From NCBI GenBank assembly GCA_910890315.1, contig CAJVGD010000021.1, positions 1 to 64,000 of the forward strand: a stretch of 64,000 nt of DNA, given 5' to 3'. Below the pieces are notes generated by a model, which saw only the letters and a list, made by a program, of their open reading frames with translations, made no database searches and was not told the DNA's origin. The DNA is from Serendipita indica DSM 11827 (Eukaryota; Basidiomycota; Agaricomycetes; Sebacinales; Serendipitaceae). Position 1 is the stretch's first letter; every line of letters begins with the position of its first letter. Position numbers and translations under genes: made by a program. Below, one piece after another: positions 44,688 through 58,042 of this stretch.

Positions 44688-45215
44688 CTATTCCAGGGAT
44701 ACCGGTTCGTATCCAAGGGAGTGAAGATCATCGGTGCCGTGGAGCTGAGTGTCTCGTGGATCGTTCTCTTCAAGCCAATCCAAGAGATCACTGTGCTTCG
44801 CAACCACCGCAATAAATACCATGATCAAACCTATGACCCAAATAATCCAAGCGATAACTCTTGACGTGCCACAAATTCTCCATTTGGCGCTAGCGGGAAT
44901 CGCAGCAGCCAATTGATAGACATATCCCCGCACAATGAATTTGTTGTAGAATAGTCCATACTTCTTCGCGATACCTTGCTTTGGAGGTCGTCGAAGTAGG
45001 AAAGGGAGCTCGATGATGAGGATTGAGAGGGCGATAGGAAGGGTATAGAATGCGAAGACAAAGTCAGTGTCGACCAATGCGGTGATGATGACTATGACGA
45101 CGAATAAAATGGCGACAAGTGCATGGACAAGGTGGACGAAATAGCGAGTGTAAACTTTGTGCTTGTCGGGCTCGTCGACAAGTAATACTGGTGTAGAATT
45201 GGGTATGTTGGACAT
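44688..45215 (-). CDS. Small multi-span membrane protein, local family, 175 aa
   Basis: Single frame from ATG 45215. About four hydrophobic segments: YFVHLVHALVAILFVVIVII, FVFAFYTLPIALSILIIELP, VRGYVYQLAAAIPASA and VIAWIIWVIGLIMVFIAVVA, then an acidic end starting LLDWLEENDPRD. The third and fourth segments and the LxWL-acidic motif match the proteins at 54504, 56024 and 57268, while the AExRR motif after segment two is degenerate (LPFLLRRP). Function unknown. It is the most divergent intact member and stands about 9 kb from the other three, on the opposite strand. Confidence 0.78.
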   Translation of the reverse strand: MSNIPNSTPVLLVDEPDKHKVYTRYFVHLVHALVAILFVVIVIITALVDTDFVFAFYTLPIALSILIIELPFLLRRPPKQGIAKKYGLFYNKFIVRGYVYQLAAAIPASAKWRICGTSRVIAWIIWVIGLIMVFIAVVAKHSDLLDWLEENDPRDTQLHGTDDLHSLGYEPVSLE

Positions 45216-45813
45216 TTGTTTGAATCTGTAGGGGAGTTGTAGAGCTTGTAAGATCCTCTACGGCCGGTTTTATGGCCTTTCGACTCGCATTCGCTTGAGC
45301 GTTGAGTACGTGGCACGACGTGGATCTCACTATGCGGAATGAGAACGCTATTGACGGGGATAACGAACGACACGTACGAAGGAACCATGAGGTATTGTCA
45401 CCAATCATCAAAGTCCACGTCAGACTTTATGTGAGGGGCTAGATATGCAAGAATTGAAGGGATTACAGCCTCCATCTTTGTCGCTGAACGCAATAGCGCT
45501 GACTGTTCACTGAACCTCCTAAGAACCTCCCAGACGAGTCATCGTAGATAAGAAATAATTTACCTCAGCATATTTACCAATTCCAGATTTATAGAATATT
45601 TTGCAGTCACCTTGAAAGGCTCAGTCGTGGGGTTGGTCAGCTCACAAACCTTTCCCTCGACCACCACCGGCCTTTATCTCCTCTTTCGTTCAGGAGCCCG
45701 GTCTTTCCATCTCATAATCTTCCATTAAAAGACTACTATTGAACTTCGAGTGCGCTATATCCGGCGTGCCCAATAGTACTCATCAACTCGTCAGACTCTG
45801 AAAAAAATCGAGA
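45216..45813. other. Intergenic, divergent promoter region
   Basis: This is non-coding sequence between the divergent membrane-protein gene and DBP2. No specific element could be assigned. Confidence 0.4.
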
Positions 45814-48358
<2,545 letters not shown>

Positions 48359-49208
48359 GCGCGCGATCGGCCGTCGACGAAGTGGGGATAGCTGGAGGTG
48401 TTAGATTACATGCCATAGACTTGAGAATGAATGCCACTCGTTATGCCTGCTCGACTGCCATCCATTATGTGAGACAGCCCAGCAACCAATAGGCCCGCTG
48501 TTAGCCATCCCGGCAGAAGCCAGATCGATCAAATCTCTCAGCGGCCGTTGGGAGCGTGGACACTGCCCCGGGCAACGCTTGCCAACCGCGCGGACACGAG
48601 CTCTTTGGTGTTGGCAGCGAGGCCACATCTTGGACCCAACCGCGTCCACTCGACGTCTGGGCCGCAAGTGCAATACGTCAGCCCACGACGTTGAGCATTT
48701 TGTACCATTTTATTCCCCTTCACTCGTCCTCTACTCGGAATTACAGCCCACACGTTGAGACAAAGTGGGGCTTCTGCCGTCGTCTACGTACCCCAGCACT
48801 CGATATAGTACCAAATATCTTACAACGTAGACTCTGGGCGTCGTTGGAGTCGACCTCGTTTTAGTGTAAGACCGCGTTGCAGGCGCATTACGGGGCTAAT
48901 TAGACGTATCGGTGCAGAGCATTATACATAAGAGCCGAGAATACGCTCGAAACAGACGACGACAAAGCCCTCCCGCGCCATCTTACTGCCGCGTTGCTGG
49001 CCACCGACCAGCGCGCCTCCGAGGTTCGTCCTCTTCCTGGCCCGGTACCGGTTACAACTAATAATCCTCTTACATGCAGCGTTTCTTTGCCAACAGTCTC
49101 TCTCCCTAAAAGACGAGACTTGACGCCCCCAGCGGCGACGACTTGCCCAAGCTGCATCAATCACGAACGCGATACGACAGTATTATTCTCTCTACGAAAC
49201 AGGTTATA
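48359..49208. other. Intergenic region, nothing recognised
   Basis: Between DBP2 and the CRIB-protein gene. No coding or RNA feature is supported. It must hold the 5' region of the latter. Confidence 0.4.
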
Positions 49209-51901
49209 ATGCGCTTTTTCTGTATCCCAGATATTGTCGAAGACCATCCGACATACCACACTAAGACGAAATCGTCCTCGCGCGTCAAGCGGTCCAGTAG
49301 CCAAAGCGCCCACAATCACCATTATGCAAACGGATACTCGAATGGACAAATTATGGGCGCCATGCCCTTGAATCGCTCGCGGTCCAGCCTTGGGTCAGGC
49401 GGACGAAGACTGTTCGGGGAGCGCAAACACAGCAGTATTGGTGGGACAGGAATTGGACAGGCGTTTGGACCAATATCTGGACCAATATCGGCACCAGTAT
49501 CGACCGTGTCCAGAGCGTCGAGCGCAACACATCGAACGCGAGTCCCGCCACCAAACGAACCCGTGAGTGAGCCTCTTGCTCATACGCCCACACCCGCGCC
49601 TGTACCCGCGCCTGCATCCGTACCACCACCATCTCGTCCAGTGTACGCGATTCCACCAGCGGTGGTTCATCGAGAGAATGGACCGCCTGTCCGCCTCGCG
49701 TCCGTACAGCAGCAGCAGCAGCAGCAGCAGCGGCCACCACCCGCGACGTATCATCACCATCCGGCGTTGGCCAACAACGGTGACGAACGCCATCACGACT
49801 TTCATCCTGGTGGAGCCGGGATGATTACCGATAGCGATCGCGAGTACTCGAGTCCCAATGCGCGCATGAGGAAGAGCCGACGCATGTCTGCCCCACTGGC
49901 TGCTGCCTTGGGATTCGTTGGTGGGAATCGGAGTGATATGGAGAGTGGAAACGAATCGGGTACAAGTAAGAAACTGAGACGGGTCAGCAAGGTTACTATT
50001 GGTCCGCCAGAGGGCTTTAGACATGAAGGGCATGTCGGAGTTGGCGAAGTATTCTTGCCGGTAAGCCAGATACCTGGTTGGTTGTGATTGCGACCCTGAC
50101 ACATGCTTATAGCAGCCTCCTGTCCACGACTCGTGGAACGTGGAGACGTGGAGGTCGGAAATTGAGCGTCCTAAACACTCGGCTACAGTCTCGGGTGCCA
50201 CTACGCGCCCACGAGGACCTCGACCGTCATCCGTAAATCCCCCACCTAGCGCCTCTCCGCCTCAAGTCGACCCTGCCGCCTCGCTCCGCTATCGCAAGCG
50301 AGGGAGCATGGACAGTGCGATCACACCACGACGCTCCACTGATCGTGAAAGAGAGCGAGAAAGGACAGCGGCAATCTTGGATGGCGCCATGACAGAGCCG
50401 CCGTTGAGCAACCGTCCTGGCACGCTCGTTCCCCAAGGACGCGCTAGTCCGACACATGCGCTTGTTGAAGGCGAAGAGGGTGGATACGCGAGTGCGAATG
50501 CTGTCCCCGTACAGACGTATCAGAGTCGTCGCTCGCGTTCTCGCTCGAGGTCTGGGTCGAATTCGGGCTCGATTGGGAGGAGTCATCAGCCGCAGCCGCC
50601 GACAATTGTACGCACGAATGAGCCGCTCCACCCCCTCAGGCGTATGGACAGCAGCAGCAACGACGTGGTTCTCAGTCCTCGCGAACCCGTGGTGGTGCTG
50701 GGCATTTACCTGGTCAGGACAGTATTACATCTCTTGCGTCGACGCACGCGTCCAACCCTACGTCTCAGTCATCTCATGCGACTACTGCTACCAACGCTGG
50801 AGGTGTCATCACCCCCGCCACCTCGACGTCGTTGAGCAGAAGCGCATCCGATAAGCCGTATCACCCACCCCAGGCGCAGCACTATCTCCATCACAATGCC
50901 ATGCACTATGCCGCGCTGCAGCAAGCCCAAAAGGAGGCCGTCAGTCCTCTCCAACTTTATTATAAGCAACAAGAGGAGCAACAGCGTTCGCGCTCAAAGC
51001 ACCAACAATCCCAGTCTCTGACCCAGGTCCAACCACAACAGACTCCGGGCGTGTCGAAGCGGCACTATCAGAGCAGCTCGTACGGCGGTGGAGATGCTTC
51101 ACTTTCGCGTGGTGGAAGCTCACGTTCAGGGCATCATTCTACCCAGCATCACCATCAACAACAGCCACCCCCCAATGCATATAATCATGGTTACTCGACA
51201 GTTGCTGGTGCAAACCTTGCTCGCGCGGCGTCTGCGAATGCGGCCATCGCGCCCACATTTGCGCCCTCCTCGACCTCGTCGACCGCTACTGCCGCAAGTA
51301 TGGCGAGTAGTAGTGCAACCCTCACACCAACGCCGGGTATCCACGGCGCAATGACGAATAATGGAGGACCGACCAATACTGGTGGAATTGGTATGAATAG
51401 TGCAGCGTCTGCGTCGACGACGACGGTGACGGGTCGCAAGTCTGTTCCGATTCCTCGAAGGAAGCCTGTGCCGCAGCATTTACCTGCCACAGCAGAGGTG
51501 TCGCCTTTCCCGAGCATGTTTGTCGATTCGTCTAAAGAGGGTGATAAGCCTCTTCCGATCCCTGACGAGCTCTTGTCCCGGATGCCTACTTTATCGGCTC
51601 CTACAAAGGACGAGTCGGTAGAGGGAAAGGAGAGGGAGGTTGTTGGAATAGAGGAGAGCGGGACAGAGAGGGAGAATAAGAGGTGGAGGGATAAGGATGG
51701 TAAAGTGAAGAAGGAAATGGTACCGTTGCTTGGTGTACCCGGCGAAAATGCGCGGTATGTGACCGAGACGACAAAGGCGAAATGGGATGGTGAGCTCCCT
51801 TTTCCTAACTTTTCCGCGATATGGGTTGACTGGTGCCCGCAGGTAACATGTCGGAGATTGTAGATGCACTCCGTGATCCCAACGCGACCTCTCCCATCTG
51901 A
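49209..51901 (+). CDS. Large low-complexity protein with a CRIB (p21-binding) motif, candidate Cdc42/Rac effector, 851 aa
   Basis: Exons: 49209-50060, 50113-50607, 50640-51789, 51843-51901. The start ATG 49209 (MRFFCIPDIVEDHPTYH) is preferred over an upstream one because the conserved-looking sequence begins there. Residues 265-277 read IGPPEGFRHEGHVG, matching the CRIB consensus I-S-x-P-x2-4-F-x-H-x2-H-V-G with Gly for Ser. The rest is disordered: Ser/Arg-rich, Pro-rich, a Q8 tract, and His/Gln-rich runs; the end DALRDPNATSPI is short and polar. CRIB motifs bind GTP-loaded Cdc42/Rac, so a scaffold role in polarity is inferred. The junction 50608-50639 needs either a 32-nt intron (GTACGC...CTCAG, phase perfect) or a 1-nt frameshift near 50625. 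Confidence 0.75.
49707..49730 (+). repeat. CAG microsatellite encoding Q8
   Basis: Eight perfect CAG codons inside exon 1 of the CRIB-motif gene. Confidence 0.9.
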
Positions 51902-52287
51902 GTACGACGCTCGTCTATCAGTATTTCTATTCAACCATCAAGTTTTTGTGCCATTATCAGCAATCTATGCACACCTATATCCAGATTATCAAGTAAAACA
52001 AATCGGTTCTTCCACTTGGGTTGGCGTCCACAAGGTTTATCTTTATGTTTTGTACCATCAACCTGGCATGTTTGTTCACTTGTGGAACGCCCGGTTAGCT
52101 TTTGTTCACAGAGGAGAAAGGACTTCGACAGCAACGCTTGACGTCGACGCTGTAGTTTTTGAGTTGGAGTGTAAATAGTGTGACTGTGTACTCGGAGTAT
52201 CAAAATATATGCAGAATTTCCACGTCCTCTTTGCATTTGTGTATTGTCCACCCTCTTTGAAAGTTGTCTCTGACGTCGACGGCCGCT
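51902..52287. other. Intergenic, nothing recognised
   Basis: Short spacer between the CRIB-protein gene and the next F-box gene; no feature seen. Confidence 0.4.
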
Positions 52288-53890
52288 ATGCCTGTAAATG
52301 ACCGTCCACGACGTAAGGCCGCAAGAAAGAGTCGCGAAAAGTACGTGAATAGCCTACTTTCTTCCCCCCACATACCTGACCAACACGTTTGTCATCTCTA
52401 GAACCAGCAACCTCTTTGCGAAAGCCAGATTTCGACGCCCCAAACCCAATGCAGTCAATGTATTGCCTGAAGAGCTCTTCGTGTACATCTTTCAGGACGT
52501 CTGTGGCCTCGAGGGCGCGATCGTCGTGGACCCGTTTGCATCTGCCCTTGTCCTCGCGAGTGTCTGTCGTCTATGGCGACATATTGCACTTCGAGTACCC
52601 AAAATCTGGATTTACATCCACTTGAGGCTTGGTTGGGACAAGGAAAGGTTGACAGAGTTTTGGACGACGCTTCGACCGAGGGCGGGTTTGGTCCCCATCG
52701 TGTTGGTCGTACACGACGACGATCGTCGAGTCGAGGATCGGGAGATGGTAGAATGTATCAGTGAATGGATGAAGGATGAGACGCTCTCCATCCACCTCGT
52801 CTCGATCCTAGTTTCGAAAGCGGCAGTAAAGCCCCTTCCTCTTCCATTGTATCTCTCGGCATTTACGCGACCCGTGGATGCAGTACGCATTCATACTCTA
52901 CCCAAAAAAGGTCGTTTCCAGTTCGAAGACATTTGGGGTCTTCCGACGCTGCGCGAGATACAAAGCACGGTAGATCTAATCGAAATGATCAACAACCTTC
53001 CTCCAACACAGGAGTTCACTGTCGAGGGTCTCCGTTTAGCTGCCGAGGTGGAGCTCGGACCCCACACGCCTCTTGAAAGTCTCGAGGTATTTTCGATCCG
53101 GTGCACAATCGATAACAATGGTCCATTCGCACTTTTATTCGAACGTCCAGTGGAACTCCCACTTCGTTCGATCCTGGCACGCTGCAAGAAGTTGCATTCC
53201 TTGGAGTTGGATGGATATATTAGCCCACACGCCGAAGAAGTCGAAGCACGACTCGACTCTCTGGAGATTCTCCAGCTCTCTGATTTTGATCTAGTCCCCG
53301 ACATCACTGGACTCAATTATTCAGTCAACTTTCCGAGTTTGAAAAATCTTTCAATCCAAAATCCAGGTGATTGGGACACCCTTCGAATCTTTCTCGAAGC
53401 CAACCCATCCATCACATGCCTGACTGCGCCGTGGTTCTCAGACATGTCCTTCATTTGTCGGGGCCTTCCTGGTTTGGAGGAGTGGGAGGTCGAGGACCCG
53501 GAGCAACTGGAAATGCTCTATACAGGCGAAGACGATGGACGGACGTGGAAGGTTCCACACCTACGCTCGCTTTCGCTCTCCTTTATCGATGTGCCCGTCC
53601 AGCTCGAGGATCTAAAGCAGCTCATTCATACCCGTATGTGGAGAAGGAATATACCCGAATCAGTAGCTACACTCCAGATGCTTACGGTTCAGGTGGCGCG
53701 TCCTCCAAACTCGTTGATCAACATTGAAGCCCTGTTCAAGACGGACATTCAGGAGTTTGCCGTGGTCAACATGGATCACCCCACCTTCATAGAGTTCTTC
53801 TGGTCTTCGAATGAGTACGTTTTCGCCTCAGTTGTTTGCTGATCTCTGACCAGTTTTAGTCGACCGGCCTTGAACTCTTGGGAGAGCTAG
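52288..53890 (+). CDS. F-box protein, 498 aa
   Basis: Exons: 52288-52340, 52402-53814, 53860-53890. Exon 1 (53 nt) encodes MPVNDRPRRKAARKSRE, a basic leader. The F-box follows at about 38-85: NVLPEELFVYIFQDV, VLASVCRLWRHIALRVPKIW. The remainder is leucine-rich (LRSILARCKKLHSLELDGYI, FPSLKNLSIQNPGDW, LRSLSLSFIDV). The last intron (53815-53859) gives an 11-codon final exon; without splicing the frame ends at 53842 with a slightly different tail. The exon-1 length and basic leader match the F-box gene at 62089-60595, so these two form a sub-family. Presumed SCF substrate adaptor. Confidence 0.85.
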
Positions 53891-54503
53891 ATTGACGATA
53901 CCCGACATCGTATTTCTTGTTTAATGCCCACCTTGAATACTGGGTTTATGTACTGTAAACGTGATAATGGCTAGCAAGGTCAAGCAACTAACCACTTGCC
54001 CACGTTTCTTCTTGAAACTAAGGTCTTCAATTCTGGAATAGGAGGCAAATATCCATGGGACCAGACCTGTAATCGATGGCTTCAAGTTGACAGTCCGGTA
54101 TCTCCTTCAATTTTTGCGTTCATTATCGTCGCCGGGAGGCGTTGTTGGTGTCAAAAGCCAGGAATTCATCTATCCAAATGGTCTTTGGGGACCTTCTTGG
54201 GCTTGGCGAGTCCATCAGTTGGCCAATGTGATCCCACTGACTGTCGAGAAATGGATGAATGAGTTCTGCAACTAGCCCGGCGCCTGTTCTAGCTGATCAC
54301 TCATTCACGCGATTCAGAAGTCTTTCGAACATTCTCCACGCGCCTATAGTTAAGTTATGGACCGGAGATAATATCGCTATCACCGTAGGACATGAATCGC
54401 AAGCGAGGTCTTAGACAGCTTGGACACTACCACGACCACGACACCCACCTTCGTATGCAGCTTTCTTTGGTATTCGTGATCAGCTGCTGATGTCGTCTCT
54501 AGA
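53891..54503. other. Intergenic, nothing recognised
   Basis: Between the F-box gene and the first of three membrane-family genes. Open frames at 53996-54275 lack any motif of either family. Confidence 0.4.
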
Positions 54504-55457
54504 ATGTCCATGCCCGCTGCTGAAATAGCTCATGAGCAGGCGTCTGCCCCCGGCCCCTCTCGGGGCAGGCGAATCACACGGAAAGCCCTCTCATGGCTCC
54601 AAATCGCCTTCGGGATATATGATATCCTCTTGGGTGTGTTGAAGTATGCTTTCGCGACCTTGGTGGCCATTCCCCTTTGGACGCTTGTCTTCATCGCAGA
54701 GTCTCGGCGCCTTCGCCGGAAACCAGATGAGTATACTCTTATCGACGAACGCCTGCGTCTATTCAACTTGCTCATTGTACGCGCCTACCTTTACATGATG
54801 ATTTCTCGCGCTGGCCCCCAGGTAGGGATGGCACTCTTCGTCATTTGGGCCATTGCAAAGCTGTTTGGATTCCTCAGCTGGTTCGACGATGACGAAGATC
54901 TGGAGAAGCTCCGCTTGGGCGCAGAGAGCACCGGAGTTCCATTGCCGACCAGTATCCCTAGTGACGAGGCGCTAATTCGTACAAATCCAAGCGACGGATG
55001 GAAGGTGGTCCGAGTCATACTCAGCATGATTCACTTCCTCACCGCGATCAACATTCTCGTTTTTTCGGTATTCACACTTTTCGACAGCTCGCGATTCTAC
55101 CTCGGAACTATCTATGCGCAGCTCTTCTCTATTCTCGTCATTATTGCCGAGACACGTCGTTTCCGTCGGCCCGAAGCAGACGGTCCCAGGCACCCTCGCG
55201 CGGTTGCCTTTGACGATCTTGTCGTGCGAGGCGTCCTTTATCAGTTAGCCGCGGTCATTCTATTAACTGCTGAGAAAAGGATGAGCCACTATAACCAGAC
55301 CGTACTTATCGCTGGCTATGTTACTTGGGGGATTGGTATGTTCTTTTGCGTACTTTGCGTAGTCGCAAAGCTCGCTGGTTTCCTACCCCGACTCAAAGAA
55401 GAAGAGGCAGAAGGAACTATTCGTTTGGAGGAATCGGACGAACCAGTCACGGCGTGA
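54504..55457 (+). CDS. Multi-span membrane protein with two fused family domains, 317 aa
   Basis: Single frame from ATG 54504. The N-half has hydrophobic segments around 28-75, then FIAESRRLRR, LIDERLRLFNLLIVRAYLYM, a span ending FGFLSWFDDDEDLEKLRLG. The C-half repeats the plan: a span starting VVRVILSMIHFLTAINILV, LVIIAETRRFRR, FDDLVVRGVLYQLAAVILL, WGIGMFFCVLCVVAKLAGFL, acidic EEEAEGTIRLEESDE. So it is a tandem duplication of the unit found singly at 44688, 56024 and 57268, making about eight membrane spans. No known transporter or enzyme motif. The AExRR stretch after the second span and the acidic tail would lie on the same side. Function unknown. Confidence 0.82.
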   Translation: MSMPAAEIAHEQASAPGPSRGRRITRKALSWLQIAFGIYDILLGVLKYAFATLVAIPLWTLVFIAESRRLRRKPDEYTLIDERLRLFNLLIVRAYLYMMISRAGPQVGMALFVIWAIAKLFGFLSWFDDDEDLEKLRLGAESTGVPLPTSIPSDEALIRTNPSDGWKVVRVILSMIHFLTAINILVFSVFTLFDSSRFYLGTIYAQLFSILVIIAETRRFRRPEADGPRHPRAVAFDDLVVRGVLYQLAAVILLTAEKRMSHYNQTVLIAGYVTWGIGMFFCVLCVVAKLAGFLPRLKEEEAEGTIRLEESDEPVTA

Positions 55458-56023
55458 AGGGGCCTAAAGACGGAGAACCATGTGTGATTCTGTAGAATGG
55501 AACAAAGAAACACAGATCATTTCTGCGAACAACCATCGAGTCCTATTCACTTAGTTACTGCATCTCACAGAATGTCGATACATGGATGCACCGTGTGTCG
55601 GAACATTGAGAGAGATGTGTCTTATTTGCCCTCTCTAACAGGTACTACATGGAACCAAGGCACGGTCACTAACAAGACATGGAGCGTTTGTTAGGGTGAC
55701 TGGGTTCATGAATTTAGGGTACGCTCTATTGAATAGGTGATGAGTACAGGCTAGGAGGTGTCGTTCAAGGTTTGCCGATGTCGGAACATTGACTCCCGCG
55801 CATCGGTCAATAGAATGCAGTGCCTTCACGGTAGCTTTTCAAACAGCGCGCGTTCCTTTACATAGAGTGTTACTCCAATGACTTTACGGGAAAGGGCGGC
55901 CTACCGAGGCTTCGACTACAATCACGTTGCTCCTACGTATATGAATTCCCATGTGTAGCATCAACGAGTAGCGAGTAGCGACAAGTATAACTCATCACTC
56001 CCCGAGCCAAACGGCATTCCTCA
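55458..56023. other. Intergenic, nothing recognised
   Basis: Spacer between two membrane-family genes; no motif of the family or of other genes was found. Confidence 0.4.
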
Positions 56024-56593
56024 ATGGCTGCTCCTGTCGTACCCACTTTAATTTCCCCGTGAAAACGACGCAGCAGCTTGACTCACAGTATACTTTCCGA
56101 GAGAAAATATTCCCCCCTCGAGAATACGGCACTCTTGCCAGAGGATACGGACCATGGCAAGCACCCAGTCCGTATGCTCCTGAGCCTCGTGCACTATGCC
56201 GTCGCTTTCCTGCTTATTGCTGCAACAATCATTGCAGTCTTGGATCAATGTAGCCTCCTTGTCATCTATTCCATCCCATTCGCTCTGTATATCCTGGTCG
56301 CCGAAACCCGCCGTCGGATCCACGGAGAGACAGCCTGGGTGGATGAACGCTTCAAAGGCTTCCATCTCACTCGCACTAGGGGTCTATTTTACCAAATTCT
56401 TGGCGTCCTCGTCACTCTCTGTGAGCCTAGAGATCGTTGGGGGTGGAGTAGGAATAACGAGGTCGTAAGGGCCTTTGAATGGGCAATTTGGACCATTGGT
56501 GTCGTCTTGTGTGTAGCTGGAGTAGTATTCAAGGAGCTCGATATACTTGACTGGCTGGATGAGGACGATGTACAAGCTAGGTTTGCCCTGTAA
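56024..56593 (+). CDS. Multi-span membrane protein, local family; start uncertain
   Basis: The family frame runs to TAA at 56591-56593 and is open from about 56061. It contains HPVRMLLSLVHYAVAFLL, a second span ending ILVAETRRRI, VDERFKGFHLTRTRGLFYQILG, a third and fourth span, and LDILDWLDEDDVQ. No ATG occurs in frame before the first span except ATG 56024, which is followed by a TGA at 56057. A 30-nt segment (GTGAAAACG...GACTCACAG, 56059-56088) with intron borders would remove that stop and keep frame (about 179 aa). So the gene has an ultrashort intron, a mutated start region, or starts inside at the Met of the first span. Clear paralogue of 57268. Confidence 0.68.
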
Positions 56594-57267
56594 CGAAATA
56601 GTAGAGCTATGCACCGATATAGGGCATATTATCATAAAAATCACAAAATATATCGGGAGGTTTGTGAGCTGAGACCCAAACCGCCAGCAGTGGCGAGAGT
56701 TCACGGAAACGACGGCTTGGTCAAACTGATGTGGCGGCGTGAAGAGACTCAATAGAGCATCTGAATCTTGATTTGTGGCAATATATAGCTCAGATCAGAC
56801 GAACTCAGGATTAGTCTGCATGGGAAGACTTGCTCAGCGCTCGCTCTCGCGCAATATTTCTTGATCTTCAGCATCTTTGTAATCACCAGTGTATAGTACT
56901 GAATTGACATTGGCCACGTCTGCACTTGCTTAATGCGGCCATCCACGATTGTACTCAAGAGTTCACTCTTTCAGGTCGACCATTTCAGTTGAAAGAAGAT
57001 TGTAGCGACCCATGAGGTAAGCTGCGTCAACACAGATTGCTGCGGGTATACAGCGCCAAGAATTCCGACAGGACTGCGGATCCATATTGATGAGCTCGAT
57101 CCACGCAAACGAGGCTTGATGCCACGTAAAGTCTTCTTAAACGCCCACCCACATGTGTACCATTAGCCACTAAGCATAAATACTGTTCACGCTCACCAAC
57201 CGTACTAAGCGCCATCCCCGTCCCACCACTCTTTTCGCCCCACCTTTCGTCGCTGCCCAGCAGATTG
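56594..57267. other. Intergenic, nothing recognised
   Basis: Spacer between two tandem membrane-family genes. No feature could be supported. Confidence 0.4.
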
Positions 57268-57813
57268 ATGCTTGACATGCCTTCTTCAGTCAAAATGCTC
57301 CCAGAACCCGAACCCACTCCACCACCAGAGGAGCCAAATCGTGGCAAGCACGCCGTGCGTGCACTCCTGGGCTTCTTGCACTTCGCTGTCGCCATTCTGC
57401 TCATTACTGCTGCCATCATCGCGCTCATTGAACGTGGTAGCCTTTTCGTAATCTACGCCTTTCCCTTCGCACTGTTGGTCCTCATCGCCGAAATTCGCCG
57501 CCGAATGCGCAGGAAGAAGGCCACCCTCCTCGACGAGCGCCTGAAAGTTTTCAACCTCATCCGAGTCCGAGGGCTTCTCTACCAGATCCTCGGCGTCATC
57601 ATCATCTTGAGTCGGGCCTGGGACGACGCAGTGATGGCGCTTGGATGGACGGTTTGGACCATTGGTCTTGTCCTCTTCCTACTTGGAGGCATCCTGAAAG
57701 AGTTAGGAGCACTTAATTGGCTCGACGATGATCAAGATCCTGGCAAAGTCCGTCTTGACGATTCCGATGATGAGGCAGAGCAGATCACGAGCTTGCTTAG
57801 CAATCCAGTATAG
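57268..57813 (+). CDS. Multi-span membrane protein, local family, 181 aa
   Basis: Single frame from ATG 57268 (57280 is an in-frame alternative). A Pro/Glu-rich soluble start (PEPEPTPPPEEPNRGKHAVR) is followed by the first span (FLHFAVAILLITAAIIALIE), the second (LFVIYAFPFALLVLIAEIRRRMRR), LLDERLKVFNLIRVRGLLYQ leading into the third, the fourth (WTVWTIGLVLFLLGGILKEL) and the tail GALNWLDDDQDPGKVRLDDSD. This is the clearest single-unit member of the family, and pairs with 56024-56593 as a tandem duplicate. Topology with four spans puts both termini on one side, presumably cytosolic by the Arg-rich loops. Function unknown. Confidence 0.82.
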   Translation: MLDMPSSVKMLPEPEPTPPPEEPNRGKHAVRALLGFLHFAVAILLITAAIIALIERGSLFVIYAFPFALLVLIAEIRRRMRRKKATLLDERLKVFNLIRVRGLLYQILGVIIILSRAWDDAVMALGWTVWTIGLVLFLLGGILKELGALNWLDDDQDPGKVRLDDSDDEAEQITSLLSNPV

Positions 57814-58042
57814 CGTAAGTTTTCTGTTGGATGCAGAGAAACCATGCTGAGTCCTAAAGAAATGAATGTAGCAAGGACCAACTTAGGAACGTGCCCGTGG
57901 CGTTTGAATAAAGGCATGGATTCTACCATGGAAGAGACCGTGAAATATGCATTACTATCTTTTCTCTACCTTTCTAAGGAGAAATTAATACGACAAACGC
58001 GCAAACGAGGTTAACTGTCCGGCTCCGAGAATCTTATACAGA

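Noticed and set aside
49395-50201. Minus-strand open frame of 268 codons
   Set aside because: Antisense of the CRIB-motif gene exon 1 and crosses its intron; the plus-strand frame carries the conserved motif.
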